From the IMG/VR virus record IMGVR_UViG_3300025168_000039, positions 1 through 64,000 of that record: a stretch of 64,000 bases of DNA. One strand, given 5' to 3'. A program made the translations under genes and the position numbers. Positions 47,704 to 57,988 of this stretch are shown in pieces (position 1 is the stretch's first letter; every line of letters starts with the position of its first letter). Below the pieces are notes generated by a model. The model had not been told where the DNA came from and searched no databases. It was given only the letters and a program-made list of their open reading frames with translations. The stretch comes from a virus.

Positions 47704-50700
47704 TATTTCTCTACCTCTACCAAAGGCTTCTGAATATATTCTACAAATATATTAGTTAACCCATCTTGTAATTTACTAGATAGTTCAGGGCTAACCTGTC
47801 TATCTTCTAAAGCTTTAAATATACTCATATCCCCAATTAAATTATCAGGCATAAACACACCACTTTCTACACTGCTTGCGACATCTGCAATTAATGGTAA
47901 AATTAATTCGTCGTTAGCAGTATACCAGAACTTATTTGTAGCTGCTTCTAAAACTCCACTTATACCTAATATTTTTGGCTTAGTTAAATCAGCTTCAGAT
48001 TTACCTTTTGGTATTTCATAGTATTCAACATTTTTAAATTCATTAAGTCTCTTTGTAAATTTTTGCATACCTTTATATTTACGGTCTTGTAAATTTTTAT
48101 AGCTTTTTAAAAGCTGGTCTATATCTTCATTAGTTATTTCTCTTCTAGGAAGTTTTCTTACATCAGCTAAAAAATTATCTTTTGTTTTAGCTATAGCTTT
48201 TAATCTACTAGACATGTCATAACCCATAGACTTTTGTACGTCTACGGTTATTGGTCGAATACCTGTCTTAACATAAAATTTTAAATCCGTAGAACTTAAT
48301 GGAAAGCCAGAAGCTCTTTGCCCCTGTCCTTCTCCTAAGAGTTCTTCTGAACTTACAGACTCCGCATATTGTCTAATAGCTTTAATAGTTCCTGGCTCTA
48401 AAAATTTTCCAATCTCCGTTAATGCTGATATAACTTTATCTTTAGTTGTGACACCTACTGCATCATCGTAAATTGGTTTACCTGTTTTCAGATTTGTTCC
48501 GCTTACAACATTAACTAATGCTTCTGTTAAAAACTTAGGAGATAGATATGCACCAGCAAGTCCCTTTGTTGCATTACCTACAGCATCATCTATTTCAGAG
48601 TCAGAAACAAATCCATTCTTCATTAACTTAGCTTGAAGCAAACGAAGAGGTGATTTAAGTACATCAAAAGTATCAGCAGATGTAGAGCCAATATACCTAG
48701 ATGTTATTCTAGGGTCTGCTTGATTGTTATCTTTAACAAATGGTTGAAGCCAAAACTGTTTCGCACCCTTTGTCCAATCTGGAGATACAGCATTTACAAA
48801 CTTTTTATTAGCTTCTGTTATTTGATAAGCATCTTCATTTTGACTAGCAACCATATCCCAACCACCAGCAACAACTCCGGCACCTGCGAATCTTCTTGCC
48901 CCATGTGCAATCAATGCAGGGTTTCCTGTTTTCGTTCCCTCCACTATGTCTTTCACACTAGTCTTTAAAATATTTTTAGTATTTCTTATTACCTCACTGG
49001 GAAACAATACATAGTTACCTATCAAAGGAGTCTTGGCTATTTCTCTAGCTAGTGGAGCAGCATCGCCATATGTAGGCATAGTCTCTCTAACATATCTAGC
49101 AGCTCTTTCATCTAAATCATTATCATATATTTTTTTAGCTGCCTTACGTTTAATACTACGCTCTTTCATAATATTACTTATTGTTGGTCCTTCTTTAAAT
49201 ATCTTTTTTAAAGCTGCTCTTTCACTTTCATAAGCAACTAATTTTAGATAGGCATCAGGTTGACCATACAAAGAACCTAGCTTACTCATTGTTTTTCGAT
49301 AAGCTTTGCTTACTGTGCCAGTGGCATTTTGCATTTGAGAAGCACCAGCCTTTATTAGTTCTCCAGTAACATCTTGCTCAATAACACCAAGCCTTCTTAG
49401 CTTTGCTAATTTTGCAACAGCTACAGGATTTTTTAAAGTAAGCTGATTTCCTAAAGTTCCTATTTCTTTTACTGCTGCTTTATAAGCAATCGGATTTAAG
49501 AAGTGACCATTTGCAATAAGACTTTGAGTGCCACCAATAAGGTTTAGTGCATACGCAGGTAGATCAAGCAAAGTCTCTTTTGCCTGTGCTAGTGATGCAG
49601 CATTAACCCAAATACTTCTAATTCTACCAGAGCTATTAAATAACTCAAGACCTTGATTAATAGCCCTACCCATCTCAGGACTTGTGTAGATATCTTTTAG
49701 TATTTGCCTTGAGTCACCTCCAAATTTTCCAATTGAATCTTTAGCAACTTGCTCTAAACCAAATTCAATATTTGGAGCAGAACCTTTTTGAAAGGTTGTT
49801 TTTACTGATGGTAATATAGGAAAGAAACCTTTTAAATCTACTTCTTTTCCTACATTTTCTCTAGCAAATTTTTCTACATCTTTTAAATATTTTAATTCTG
49901 CTATTAATTTATTCTGTTGAATTAAACTAGTAGCAAGATTTTGTTTACCAGATTTATTTTGACCAAGCAAATCTAATACAGAATCATCTAAGTCTTGTTT
50001 TTTTCTTAAAACTTTTATAGTTGCGGGACGATATCCCTGTTGTGCAGTCCCACTAAATATTTTATCTATCAGAGGTCTATCCTCTTTAGACAATCTATAA
50101 ACCATGTTAGTAATAACACTATCAACATCAGCAGAATCAACTCCCTGCTTTTTTAAATATGATCTTGCGTTCTCTACCTTCGTAAGAAAAACAGGATCAG
50201 GAGATTTATCTAGAAGTGCCTTTTTAATTTCAGCATAATATTTAGGATTATTAGCAGATTGAAAAGTTCTAGATAAGTAGAAACCGTTTCGATCTCTATT
50301 AACTCCAATTTTTGCATTACCTGTTAATCCTAATTGAGTATTAATTAATGTTTCATTACTATTAATTTGTTTTTTAATATTATCTACTTGATCTAATACA
50401 GTATCAGGGATACCCCTTTCGACAAATGATTGTCTATTTTTAGCGCCAGAATTTATATATTCATTTAAAATATCTTCATCAACATCACTATCTTTAATTG
50501 ATCGTTCTAAATCTTTTATCTGTTTTTTAATTTCAATTTCAGAACCAGCCTTTGACCTAGTTCTTTTTCTTGCAGCATCCGCTAAATCTTGCGAAAGATT
50601 AGCATCAGACCGTAATAGTTTTCCTGCAGCGGTATTTATTTTAGCAATCGGATCTTTTAATGGACGAAATAAGTTTCCTGCCCCAGTTTTTAATCTAGCA

Positions 50701-51929
50701 ATATTTTGCGTCGTAAAAAGTTTTTTAGCTCCAACTCCTATTGTTTTAAATGCCGCTGCACCAACAGCAGTGTCTGCTATCGCTCCAAAATATTTAAGAA
50801 GTTCGTCTTTTCTAGTAGTTGAATTTGGATTTACTCTAAACTTTTTAATTTCCTCTACTACAGATTCAGGTAAACTGTCTACCAATCCTAGATCAGCATT
50901 GGTTGCAAAGTCAATAAGTAGCCCTTGTTGTCCTTCGTTAAAATCTGTAATTTGTACAAAGCCTTGAACCACCCCTACGTTTGCACCACTAGCTTTTACT
51001 AATCTTTCTACTCTTTTAGAAAAATCTTTTCCTCTACGCTTTGCTATATAAGCAAGTCCTTTTCTAGCAAGTTTTGCGCCTATGCCAGCTATAGAAGCTA
51101 AAGCTATTAACTCGCTAACCATTTTCTCTTCATCGTTTAAATTAGGTTCTAATATTTCATTAACTTTTGCCACCGCTTTACCAAAAGGAGATTCTTTTAG
51201 TAGTTTAGCTGTTGCTGGATCTGTAATTGTTATTACAGACATTGCTATTTCACCGGGTGTTTTCCCTATTTCCAAAGCTGCTTTGCCGAAAATTCTTGCC
51301 GCTTGTCCTTGTCCATATACATTCATATAAATAGCTAAAAGTTTTCTTTCAGGTATTGTAAGAGATGCTGGGTCTTTCTTAGCTTTGTCCTGTAATTTTT
51401 TTAGTAATTCAGTTCCTGCTTTACCTGCAACCTCAAGTGGTTTATTTTCTGTCTGCTCTGGAGTAGAGACTCCTTCTACTGAACCTTCTCCAGATTTAAT
51501 TGACTCTGAAAATATAATTCCAAATTCATTAGGCGTTTCTACTTCTGAAGAAACTCCAGCACCTTCTATTGGCACAGAGGTAGCCTCAACAGGAGGAGTA
51601 GCCTCAACAGGAGGAGTAGCCTGGACAGGGGGAGCCGTTTCAACAGGAGTAGATATAGATTGATCTACTGCTGAAATAAGTTCTTGAGGAGGAACTTTTA
51701 TAGGATTTGCTTTTATTAAAGGAACTTCAGGTTCTTTTACATCTACAGAAGGAGCTTCAGGTTCTTCTTTAGGTTTAAGCATATTAGAAGGAACTTCTTT
51801 CCATTCCGCTCCGTTATATAAATACACCTGTCCTGTATCAGGATTTACTGCTTTTTCAGTTGGAATGTATTCTTTACCTTCCAACCTATGTCCCTCTCCA
51901 TTATCTGGATTATAGGTTATTTCAGACAT
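47703..51929 (-). CDS. Giant internal virion/ejection protein
   Basis: 1408 aa. N-terminal short strand domain (YNPDNGEGHRLEGKEYIPT), then a Pro-rich linker with repeats of PPVEAT (residues ~65-120), then long helical, Lys/Ala-rich stretches with a few hydrophobic segments. Size, composition and position at the end of the late operon fit T7 gp16-like ejection proteins that enter the host with DNA. I see no transglycosylase motif. The A counterpart would lie left of the window. Confidence 0.6.
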   Translation of the reverse strand: MSEITYNPDNGEGHRLEGKEYIPTEKAVNPDTGQVYLYNGAEWKEVPSNMLKPKEEPEAPSVDVKEPEVPLIKANPIKVPPQELISAVDQSISTPVETAPPVQATPPVEATPPVEATSVPIEGAGVSSEVETPNEFGIIFSESIKSGEGSVEGVSTPEQTENKPLEVAGKAGTELLKKLQDKAKKDPASLTIPERKLLAIYMNVYGQGQAARIFGKAALEIGKTPGEIAMSVITITDPATAKLLKESPFGKAVAKVNEILEPNLNDEEKMVSELIALASIAGIGAKLARKGLAYIAKRRGKDFSKRVERLVKASGANVGVVQGFVQITDFNEGQQGLLIDFATNADLGLVDSLPESVVEEIKKFRVNPNSTTRKDELLKYFGAIADTAVGAAAFKTIGVGAKKLFTTQNIARLKTGAGNLFRPLKDPIAKINTAAGKLLRSDANLSQDLADAARKRTRSKAGSEIEIKKQIKDLERSIKDSDVDEDILNEYINSGAKNRQSFVERGIPDTVLDQVDNIKKQINSNETLINTQLGLTGNAKIGVNRDRNGFYLSRTFQSANNPKYYAEIKKALLDKSPDPVFLTKVENARSYLKKQGVDSADVDSVITNMVYRLSKEDRPLIDKIFSGTAQQGYRPATIKVLRKKQDLDDSVLDLLGQNKSGKQNLATSLIQQNKLIAELKYLKDVEKFARENVGKEVDLKGFFPILPSVKTTFQKGSAPNIEFGLEQVAKDSIGKFGGDSRQILKDIYTSPEMGRAINQGLELFNSSGRIRSIWVNAASLAQAKETLLDLPAYALNLIGGTQSLIANGHFLNPIAYKAAVKEIGTLGNQLTLKNPVAVAKLAKLRRLGVIEQDVTGELIKAGASQMQNATGTVSKAYRKTMSKLGSLYGQPDAYLKLVAYESERAALKKIFKEGPTISNIMKERSIKRKAAKKIYDNDLDERAARYVRETMPTYGDAAPLAREIAKTPLIGNYVLFPSEVIRNTKNILKTSVKDIVEGTKTGNPALIAHGARRFAGAGVVAGGWDMVASQNEDAYQITEANKKFVNAVSPDWTKGAKQFWLQPFVKDNNQADPRITSRYIGSTSADTFDVLKSPLRLLQAKLMKNGFVSDSEIDDAVGNATKGLAGAYLSPKFLTEALVNVVSGTNLKTGKPIYDDAVGVTTKDKVISALTEIGKFLEPGTIKAIRQYAESVSSEELLGEGQGQRASGFPLSSTDLKFYVKTGIRPITVDVQKSMGYDMSSRLKAIAKTKDNFLADVRKLPRREITNEDIDQLLKSYKNLQDRKYKGMQKFTKRLNEFKNVEYYEIPKGKSEADLTKPKILGISGVLEAATNKFWYTANDELILPLIADVASSVESGVFMPDNLIGDMSIFKALEDRQVSPELSSKLQDGLTNIFVEYIQKPLVEVEK

Positions 51930-51950
51930 TTAATATTCCTATTTAATAAT

Positions 51951-54299
51951 CTATCGAGTGGAAGTGGGTACTATGTTAGAACCAGTAGGCGGGGTAGGCA
52001 TTAGACTAGGAGGTTTCTCGCCCATTAGCCTTGTATATTCTGCTATTATTTTTTCTTTACTACCTAATAATATAGGATCATTTAATACTTTACCAGCAAA
52101 GATTACCGCAACCGAAGAATCTCTTTTTGCTGCAGCATCACCCATTAAAGCTTGAACAGTTGCAATATTCTGTTCTATAGTTGCTGCGTCTTGTTCGTTG
52201 TCAGTTGCATAAACTTTCAGTTGACCTTTATTGATTCTGGTTCCTATAACCCTTCCCTGATCATTTGCAATAGGCAGCATAAAGGGAAGACCCGAAACCA
52301 TTTTTGGGGCAACCTGTCCAATAACAAACTTTCTTCTGTCCCGTTTACTTTTATTCTTATTATCATGTGCTTTAGCAGCAGCTTTCGCCCCAGCCGTCAA
52401 TCTATCTGCTTGCTGTTCATGTATTTTGAGAGCAACATTAGCAACTCTAGTACTTGCCTCATCCACTGTTTTGGCTAAACGATCTTTATCACCAGTACTA
52501 TCTATCTGTAGATTTAATCCAGCTATCTTACCCTGCCTCACTTGTTTAGCTTGAGCTTCTGTGATATTAGATATTCCGGCTAAGTTAGCTAACTCTTTAT
52601 CTTTAATACCTTGTAAGTTTTTTCTCTTTTCTCTTAATAATTTTCTTTCATCTTTATAACTACCTCGTAAATCACTCAATGCTTTTGAATCTAGAAAGCC
52701 AGATGCTACTGCTTGAAGAGGAGTCTTACCAGCAGGGTCTGCTCCTAGTATACCAAGACCTCCCTTGATAAGAGCAAAGTATTTTTCTCTACTAAGATCG
52801 TCTTTTTCTTTATCATACGCTTCTGTTAGATCAGTTCTTCGTTTACCAAAATCAACATTCTTTAAAGCTTCTAAATAATCTTTACGCTCTTGAGTTTGGG
52901 TTGGTGTTAATAATGGGTTTATCTTACCTCTTATAGCTTCTCTCTGTCTTGCTGATTCTAATCGTCTATCAACCATATCTTTTTGAGTTCTTTGGTATGC
53001 GCTTAAAAAAGATTCTGGGTCTGGACCAACTGGAAGAATTGGTTGCATTGCATAGCCTTTATAAGGGTCTACACTAGGATCACCATAAATAGAAGTCGTT
53101 TGGCGACTACCAGCTATATTTCTAGGATTACCTACATTGCCAGCCTGTGCATATTTACCAATCTTACCACCATTAGCAAGACCAACAAGCCCACCTTCTT
53201 TTTTACTAAAAGCTCCAAAAGCACCAGCCGTACCTAAAGCAGCTAAACCAAGACCTCCTATCTGTTGAAAGGCAGATGGAGTTGCAGTTGTTCCTGTATC
53301 TCTTTTAACTGTACTAGCAGGAATTGGTGCAGAATAACCTCTAATAATAGATTGATAATCTTGAAGAGTTCTTTCAGGAAAAGTTCTTGCAACTTCATAT
53401 TCTTGTTGTGCAATATCCAATGCCTGTTGTCCAACACCTCTTCGTTGAGCGCCGGTAGTTTCAAGTGCTGTTAGTTCTCGCATAGTTTGGCCTGGAACAG
53501 CCGTAGCTAAAGAACCAAACTGTGATCCAGCACTTCTCTCTCTGTTTCTTTGTTGAGCAAGTCTATTCTGTGCATCTTCAAATGCCGCTGCTTGTCCCTT
53601 CGCTTGAATATCTCCCAACCTTTGTTGTAAATTTCTATTTGCTTCAGCCTCTAAAATCCCTTGTCGAGAACCTCCAAATGCTCCAGCGGCAACAGCCTTC
53701 TGTCCTATTCTTTGTCTCTCAACATCACCTGTTCTTTCAAGTTCTCTCTTTTGAATGTCAATTACATTTTGAATATAGGGATTCATAAACTGACCAACAG
53801 ATGCAGCATTAGGTGCTAATGCACTTGAGGCAGTTAAAGCTTCTGCTGTTCTAAAGTAAGGTTGACTTGCTCCTTGTAGATTTTGAACCCCTGCAAATGC
53901 TTGTTCTTGCTCTGGACTAAAGGAAGCAATACGAGGGCCAGCAAAGGGAACATAGCCTTCTTCTTCTCTTCTCTCTGATAGAGCTTTTGATTTTTCTAGA
54001 ATATCCGTAACAAATGGTTTTAATTCATCAGGAATAGTTTCCTTCTGAATAGTACTTTGAGAAGGAGCAGGAGCAGAACCTCCACCTGGACTACCACCCA
54101 TGAACTGAATTAATCCTGTATTTGGATTGATTGTACCAGACCCACCCATGTCTCGAAGAACTTGCATTTCTTCAGTATTGACATGAGCTAGTTCAGTATC
54201 TCCTCCTATACCTTCACCAGAAAGATCAGTATATAAACAATTATATAACTCTATCTTTTCAGTTGTAGATAATTTAGAAACAATATTTTTTACAGACAT
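51951..54299 (-). CDS. Virion/tail protein without S74 domain (copy B)
   Basis: 782 aa from ATG 54299, the homologous start to the A copy at 1366; a start 15 codons upstream lies in the previous gene. GDTELAHVNTEEMQVLRDMG motif, then GTINPNTGLIQF, poly-Ala/Gln helical middle (AAGAFGGSRQGILEAEANR as in copy A), then KKEGGLVGLANGGKIGK. In copy A an S74-like block lies just before the corresponding GGLVSL; here it is absent. The last ~350 residues are helical, Lys/Arg-rich. Possibly an ejection or tail protein. Confidence 0.65.
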   Translation of the reverse strand: MSVKNIVSKLSTTEKIELYNCLYTDLSGEGIGGDTELAHVNTEEMQVLRDMGGSGTINPNTGLIQFMGGSPGGGSAPAPSQSTIQKETIPDELKPFVTDILEKSKALSERREEEGYVPFAGPRIASFSPEQEQAFAGVQNLQGASQPYFRTAEALTASSALAPNAASVGQFMNPYIQNVIDIQKRELERTGDVERQRIGQKAVAAGAFGGSRQGILEAEANRNLQQRLGDIQAKGQAAAFEDAQNRLAQQRNRERSAGSQFGSLATAVPGQTMRELTALETTGAQRRGVGQQALDIAQQEYEVARTFPERTLQDYQSIIRGYSAPIPASTVKRDTGTTATPSAFQQIGGLGLAALGTAGAFGAFSKKEGGLVGLANGGKIGKYAQAGNVGNPRNIAGSRQTTSIYGDPSVDPYKGYAMQPILPVGPDPESFLSAYQRTQKDMVDRRLESARQREAIRGKINPLLTPTQTQERKDYLEALKNVDFGKRRTDLTEAYDKEKDDLSREKYFALIKGGLGILGADPAGKTPLQAVASGFLDSKALSDLRGSYKDERKLLREKRKNLQGIKDKELANLAGISNITEAQAKQVRQGKIAGLNLQIDSTGDKDRLAKTVDEASTRVANVALKIHEQQADRLTAGAKAAAKAHDNKNKSKRDRRKFVIGQVAPKMVSGLPFMLPIANDQGRVIGTRINKGQLKVYATDNEQDAATIEQNIATVQALMGDAAAKRDSSVAVIFAGKVLNDPILLGSKEKIIAEYTRLMGEKPPSLMPTPPTGSNIVPTSTR

Positions 54300-54300
54300 T

Positions 54301-54729
54301 CTATAGTTCCCTCGTAATAACTGTTGTATATTTTTTAAAATCATATTTAGGTGTAAACTTTAACCAGCCATCTCTAGCATATCCTTCAAGTCTTTTTACA
54401 CCTTGTTCTCTTGCAAACTTAATAATAGGAGAATCTTCACTCATTCCATAATCAAACCATTTATGAAGTGTGTGAGACTTCGTTCCAATGTAAGGCATTG
54501 CTAAAACTTTATACTGTGGAAAAGTAATAAGTTGTGTTATGCAAATTCCTAAGATACCATCTTCTTCATCTGCACCTACCCAAAGTTGTAAGTAATCACC
54601 TAATAACTCTTTGTAGATATCATTTAAATCTTTTTCCCCTTGAGTTCTTTTTAAAGGTTTTTCTATAAACTCAACAACATGAGGCCATGTTACATCAACA
54701 CAGTTAGGTTCAATTTTTATTAACTTCAA
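54301..54729 (-). CDS. GNAT-fold internal virion protein (T7 gp13-like, copy B)
   Basis: 142 aa, the same length as 1369-1797 and homologous throughout (VDVTWPHV, LQLWVGADEEDG, ARDGWLKF, TVITREL). Its place in the operon is also the same. Probable virion assembly protein. Confidence 0.7.
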   Translation of the reverse strand: MKLIKIEPNCVDVTWPHVVEFIEKPLKRTQGEKDLNDIYKELLGDYLQLWVGADEEDGILGICITQLITFPQYKVLAMPYIGTKSHTLHKWFDYGMSEDSPIIKFAREQGVKRLEGYARDGWLKFTPKYDFKKYTTVITREL

Positions 54730-54732
54730 TTT

Positions 54733-55419
54733 TTAATCACCGCCTGAGTCGTAATCGTCCTCTGGCTCTATAATTGGCGCTCCGGCTTTTGGCGCTCTAA
54801 TGTCTTCATCACTTTGCACTTCTTCAACTGGCCCTTCTACAAGTGATCCTGGTTGAATAGATCGAGATAAATCTCCAAGAGACTGCCTACTATCCTCTGC
54901 CGCTTTTATATAACTATCTAAATAACCTGAACCACTAGCAGTATTACCTGTATCATATACAATAGGTGTATATGCAGGAGAGAATAAACTATAAATTCCT
55001 CTGTCTGGTAATGTTGTTCTTCCTGATCCTTTACCTCCCGAAGTAGGATTAGTTCCTTGAGGAGGAGAAGCATTTACTGCATCAAAAGGAGAGCGTTCTA
55101 TACTTGTAACAGGAGGTATAGGTAGATTAGGTGGAGTACCAAGAACAATTGATCGACCATCACCAATTGGATCAGAAGGCTGATTAACTGGGGGTTGATC
55201 TCCTACAAAACCTGTTGGAGAAATAGGAATAGATGAAAGTCCACCTCCTGCTGCAGAGGCATTAACCGCATCAAAAGGAGATCGTTGTATACTAGTTACA
55301 GGAACTGGAGATGCAATCGCTGGCTGTACAGTTGGTACACCATTGATAAACTGCTGCGAAGGAGTAGTCTGCCCTGTATCTTGTAAATATTGTTGTTGCT
55401 CACTAGTAAGAACTGCCAT
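54733..55419 (-). CDS. Pro/Ser-rich protein with duplicated SPFDAVNAS block
   Basis: 228 aa, Pro/Ser/Gly-rich and probably disordered. The block PVTSIQRSPFDAVNAS is repeated as PVTSIERSPFDAVNAS about 80 residues later. It ends in an acidic tail (EPEDDYDSGGD). No copy is in module A, where the GNAT gene directly follows the lysozyme gene. Function unknown, perhaps a virion linker. Confidence 0.5.
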   Translation of the reverse strand: MAVLTSEQQQYLQDTGQTTPSQQFINGVPTVQPAIASPVPVTSIQRSPFDAVNASAAGGGLSSIPISPTGFVGDQPPVNQPSDPIGDGRSIVLGTPPNLPIPPVTSIERSPFDAVNASPPQGTNPTSGGKGSGRTTLPDRGIYSLFSPAYTPIVYDTGNTASGSGYLDSYIKAAEDSRQSLGDLSRSIQPGSLVEGPVEEVQSDEDIRAPKAGAPIIEPEDDYDSGGD

Positions 55420-55428
55420 AACTTAATC

Positions 55429-57654
55429 CTATGCTAAAAATGATTCTAAGCCCTGTTTAATAGGCTTCTGCTGTTTTTTATTTCCTGTTGCTTTATGTCT
55501 TATGTTTTTAACAAAACCATCTAACTTCTTTGCACCTGAAGTAGAAGACCCACTTCCTATCATAGCAACTGTATCTGCAGGTATAACATATTCATCTGGA
55601 CTTAATAAAGCCATATCAGGATTATCACCTTCTACTTCAAATAAAACTTGATCTGATTGTCCATCTCCAGGTCCAATTACTTTACCTTCGAAGTATTGTC
55701 CAATCCCTCCTCCTTTATTATAAAGTTCGACATCAGGAATCCGATGAAACATATTTAAACTTTCTTCCATTCGTCTTTCTATGTGAGGTACTCCAGGACG
55801 TAAAAAAAGATCTGATATAGCTTTAGCTCTATCTTCTACTGCTCCCATTCCTTTACCTAATAAAATTTTTCTTAGCCTTTGTCTATTTCCTGGACCAGCA
55901 TCATATGGAAGTACTCCTTCTCCTTCAGTACTAGTCATTTGTTCATGGGCATATTCCATTTGATTTTGTTCATTATTTGGTAATTTATTATCTTTTAGAT
56001 ATCTTTTATAATCTTTCTGTCTACCTTGTGTAAATTGAAACAAGCCCAGACCTTGATTTAATCCTTTTTTCTTTCCACTCTCTCTTTGAGTACCTTTAAA
56101 GGTAGGTGCCTCAACTGCTATATTACCCATAATAGCAGCTATGCTTTCACTAGGATACTTTTTTTCTTTATAAAAATCATAAACTACTTTTTGTTTAGGA
56201 GTAAAAGAATTTTTTTTTGAGCCATTGCGGGGAGTACCCCCATTAGCAAGGCCAATAAGACCACCTTTATTAAACCCGAAATCTGCTCCAACATTAAAAC
56301 CATCTCCTCCTTGACCATAAGGTGTAGCGATAGCTCCAGGGTCTTGATTTACCTGTCCTACCATAGCATTTAATGTTGCTCCACCTACTGCATCCGAAAT
56401 AAATTTATCAACTTCCGATGCTGCTTTCTTCTTCTGTAAAATTTCTTCTTCTTTTCTTTTATTTTCTGAATCAACCGTTTCTTCTTCGACAACTGTATCG
56501 GTTTCTTCTACAGCCACTTCACCTCCTTCAGCTAATGTAACTGTATCATCATCAACATATCTAAATGGTGTTAAGCCTTGGCTAATCCCACCTTCTAAAG
56601 CAAGTCTAGTATAATCTTCTTGTGTAAAACCTTCTTGAGTAGGTTCACCACCTTCTAGGCGTAAAGGTCTACGAGTATATGTATCTTCTAATGCAGCTAA
56701 ACCTCCATCTGCATTAGGATCAAATTCTGGAGGAGTCATCACAGCTTCCATCGCACCAAATGCTAGAGGAGTATAGGTTGATGGTCTTTGCAGTAATGCA
56801 CCTGCCATTTGAGTAGTTGTTAGTGGTGCCCCACCCGCTTGTTCTAAAGCTTTTTGAGCAGCCACCGCACCTTTTATGCCAAAGTCTCTAACAAATGTTG
56901 TTGCTGGAATATTTTGACCAGCAGCAAATGGGGCAGCATAGGCGACTCCTGATTGTTTAGCTATTTCTGCAGTAACAGGAACCGTTTGAAATCCTTGTGA
57001 TGCACCTGCCATTTGAGTAGTTGTTAGTGGTGCCTGACCCGCTGCCGGGAAAAAGGATGGTGATACTGGTCCCACAGATACTGGTCCCATGTTTGAAAGA
57101 GCCGTTCCAGCATTTGCTCCTGCAGAAGCAACATTAGTACCAGTTTGAAGTCCTTGTGAAGTTAGTGCCTGATTAGATGCCTGTTGTGCTGCTGCTGTAG
57201 AAGCACCTTCAACGCCAAGTCCTGCTTCTAATGCAGCCGAACTTGGACCCATCATACCTGTCATAACACCAGCGGTAGCACCAGATATTAAACCACCTAC
57301 AAGAGCATCAGTTGGTGATTGACCTGCCGCAAGTCCACCAGCAAATGAACCAACACCAGCACCAACACCAGCACCGGCAGCAGCACCAAAAGCACTACCT
57401 CCAAATGCTGTACCAAGACCCGGACCAAGCAATACAGTACCAGCAATCGCACCTACGGCTGGTAACAATGATCTAAAATTAAAAGCTTCTGGTAATCCCG
57501 TTTCTGGATTTACAGTTAGTTGGCCCATACTAGATAGACCAGCTAATTCATCTGGGCGCACATGCAACAGTTCTGTATCACCATACCGTCCTTGCGCAGC
57601 CATTAGCCCTGCTATGCCACTATACGGAGCCTCTTGATTCCTCATCGCTACCAT
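55429..57654 (-). CDS. Virion protein with phage tail-lysozyme domain
   Basis: 741 aa. N-terminus GDTELLHVRPDELAGLSSMG, then TVNPETGLPEAF resembles the N-terminus of 51951-54299. A Gly/Ala hydrophobic segment (~65-160) could insert in membranes. About 475-640: KQKVVYDFYKEKKYPSESIA, IMGNIAVEAPTF, GLGLFQFTQGRQKDY, the pattern of Phage_lysozyme2 tail lysozymes. The C-terminus GDGQSDQVLF, DEYVIPADTV, IGSGSSTSGAKKLDGF matches the end of 1798-3111, which has a GH24 lysozyme instead. Also a GGLIGLANGG motif as in the neighbour. Confidence 0.75.
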   Translation of the reverse strand: MVAMRNQEAPYSGIAGLMAAQGRYGDTELLHVRPDELAGLSSMGQLTVNPETGLPEAFNFRSLLPAVGAIAGTVLLGPGLGTAFGGSAFGAAAGAGVGAGVGSFAGGLAAGQSPTDALVGGLISGATAGVMTGMMGPSSAALEAGLGVEGASTAAAQQASNQALTSQGLQTGTNVASAGANAGTALSNMGPVSVGPVSPSFFPAAGQAPLTTTQMAGASQGFQTVPVTAEIAKQSGVAYAAPFAAGQNIPATTFVRDFGIKGAVAAQKALEQAGGAPLTTTQMAGALLQRPSTYTPLAFGAMEAVMTPPEFDPNADGGLAALEDTYTRRPLRLEGGEPTQEGFTQEDYTRLALEGGISQGLTPFRYVDDDTVTLAEGGEVAVEETDTVVEEETVDSENKRKEEEILQKKKAASEVDKFISDAVGGATLNAMVGQVNQDPGAIATPYGQGGDGFNVGADFGFNKGGLIGLANGGTPRNGSKKNSFTPKQKVVYDFYKEKKYPSESIAAIMGNIAVEAPTFKGTQRESGKKKGLNQGLGLFQFTQGRQKDYKRYLKDNKLPNNEQNQMEYAHEQMTSTEGEGVLPYDAGPGNRQRLRKILLGKGMGAVEDRAKAISDLFLRPGVPHIERRMEESLNMFHRIPDVELYNKGGGIGQYFEGKVIGPGDGQSDQVLFEVEGDNPDMALLSPDEYVIPADTVAMIGSGSSTSGAKKLDGFVKNIRHKATGNKKQQKPIKQGLESFLA

Positions 57655-57712
57655 TTATAATTCTCCAAGTTAGATTTGTATATTATACAATAAAAATAAG
57701 TTCAGTGCAAAA

Positions 57713-57988
57713 TTAATTAAAGTTTACCCAACCAGTACCGCCTACATATCCTTTAAACTTTCCAGTACTTGCGGAATATGCTACATCTCCACTTGCTGGT
57801 CTTCCTATTTCATTTACACTAACAACAGAATAAATTTTAGTTGATGGTGAAGATTCAATCTCTATATCTCTACTCTCTAATAAAAACTTTATCTCTGATG
57901 CCCATGAATTAATATCATTATATAGTTGACGTAATTCGTCATTTGTAATATTATAATTAACAGAGAAGTTAGGATAAGAAAAAGACAT
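57713..57988 (-). CDS. Conserved small tail protein (copy B)
   Basis: 91 aa, counterpart of 3326-3592 (IKFLLESRDIEIESSPSTKI, EIGRPASGDVAY). Overlaps the gp10-like gene by one base as in A. Confidence 0.65.
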   Translation of the reverse strand: MSFSYPNFSVNYNITNDELRQLYNDINSWASEIKFLLESRDIEIESSPSTKIYSVVSVNEIGRPASGDVAYSASTGKFKGYVGGTGWVNFN

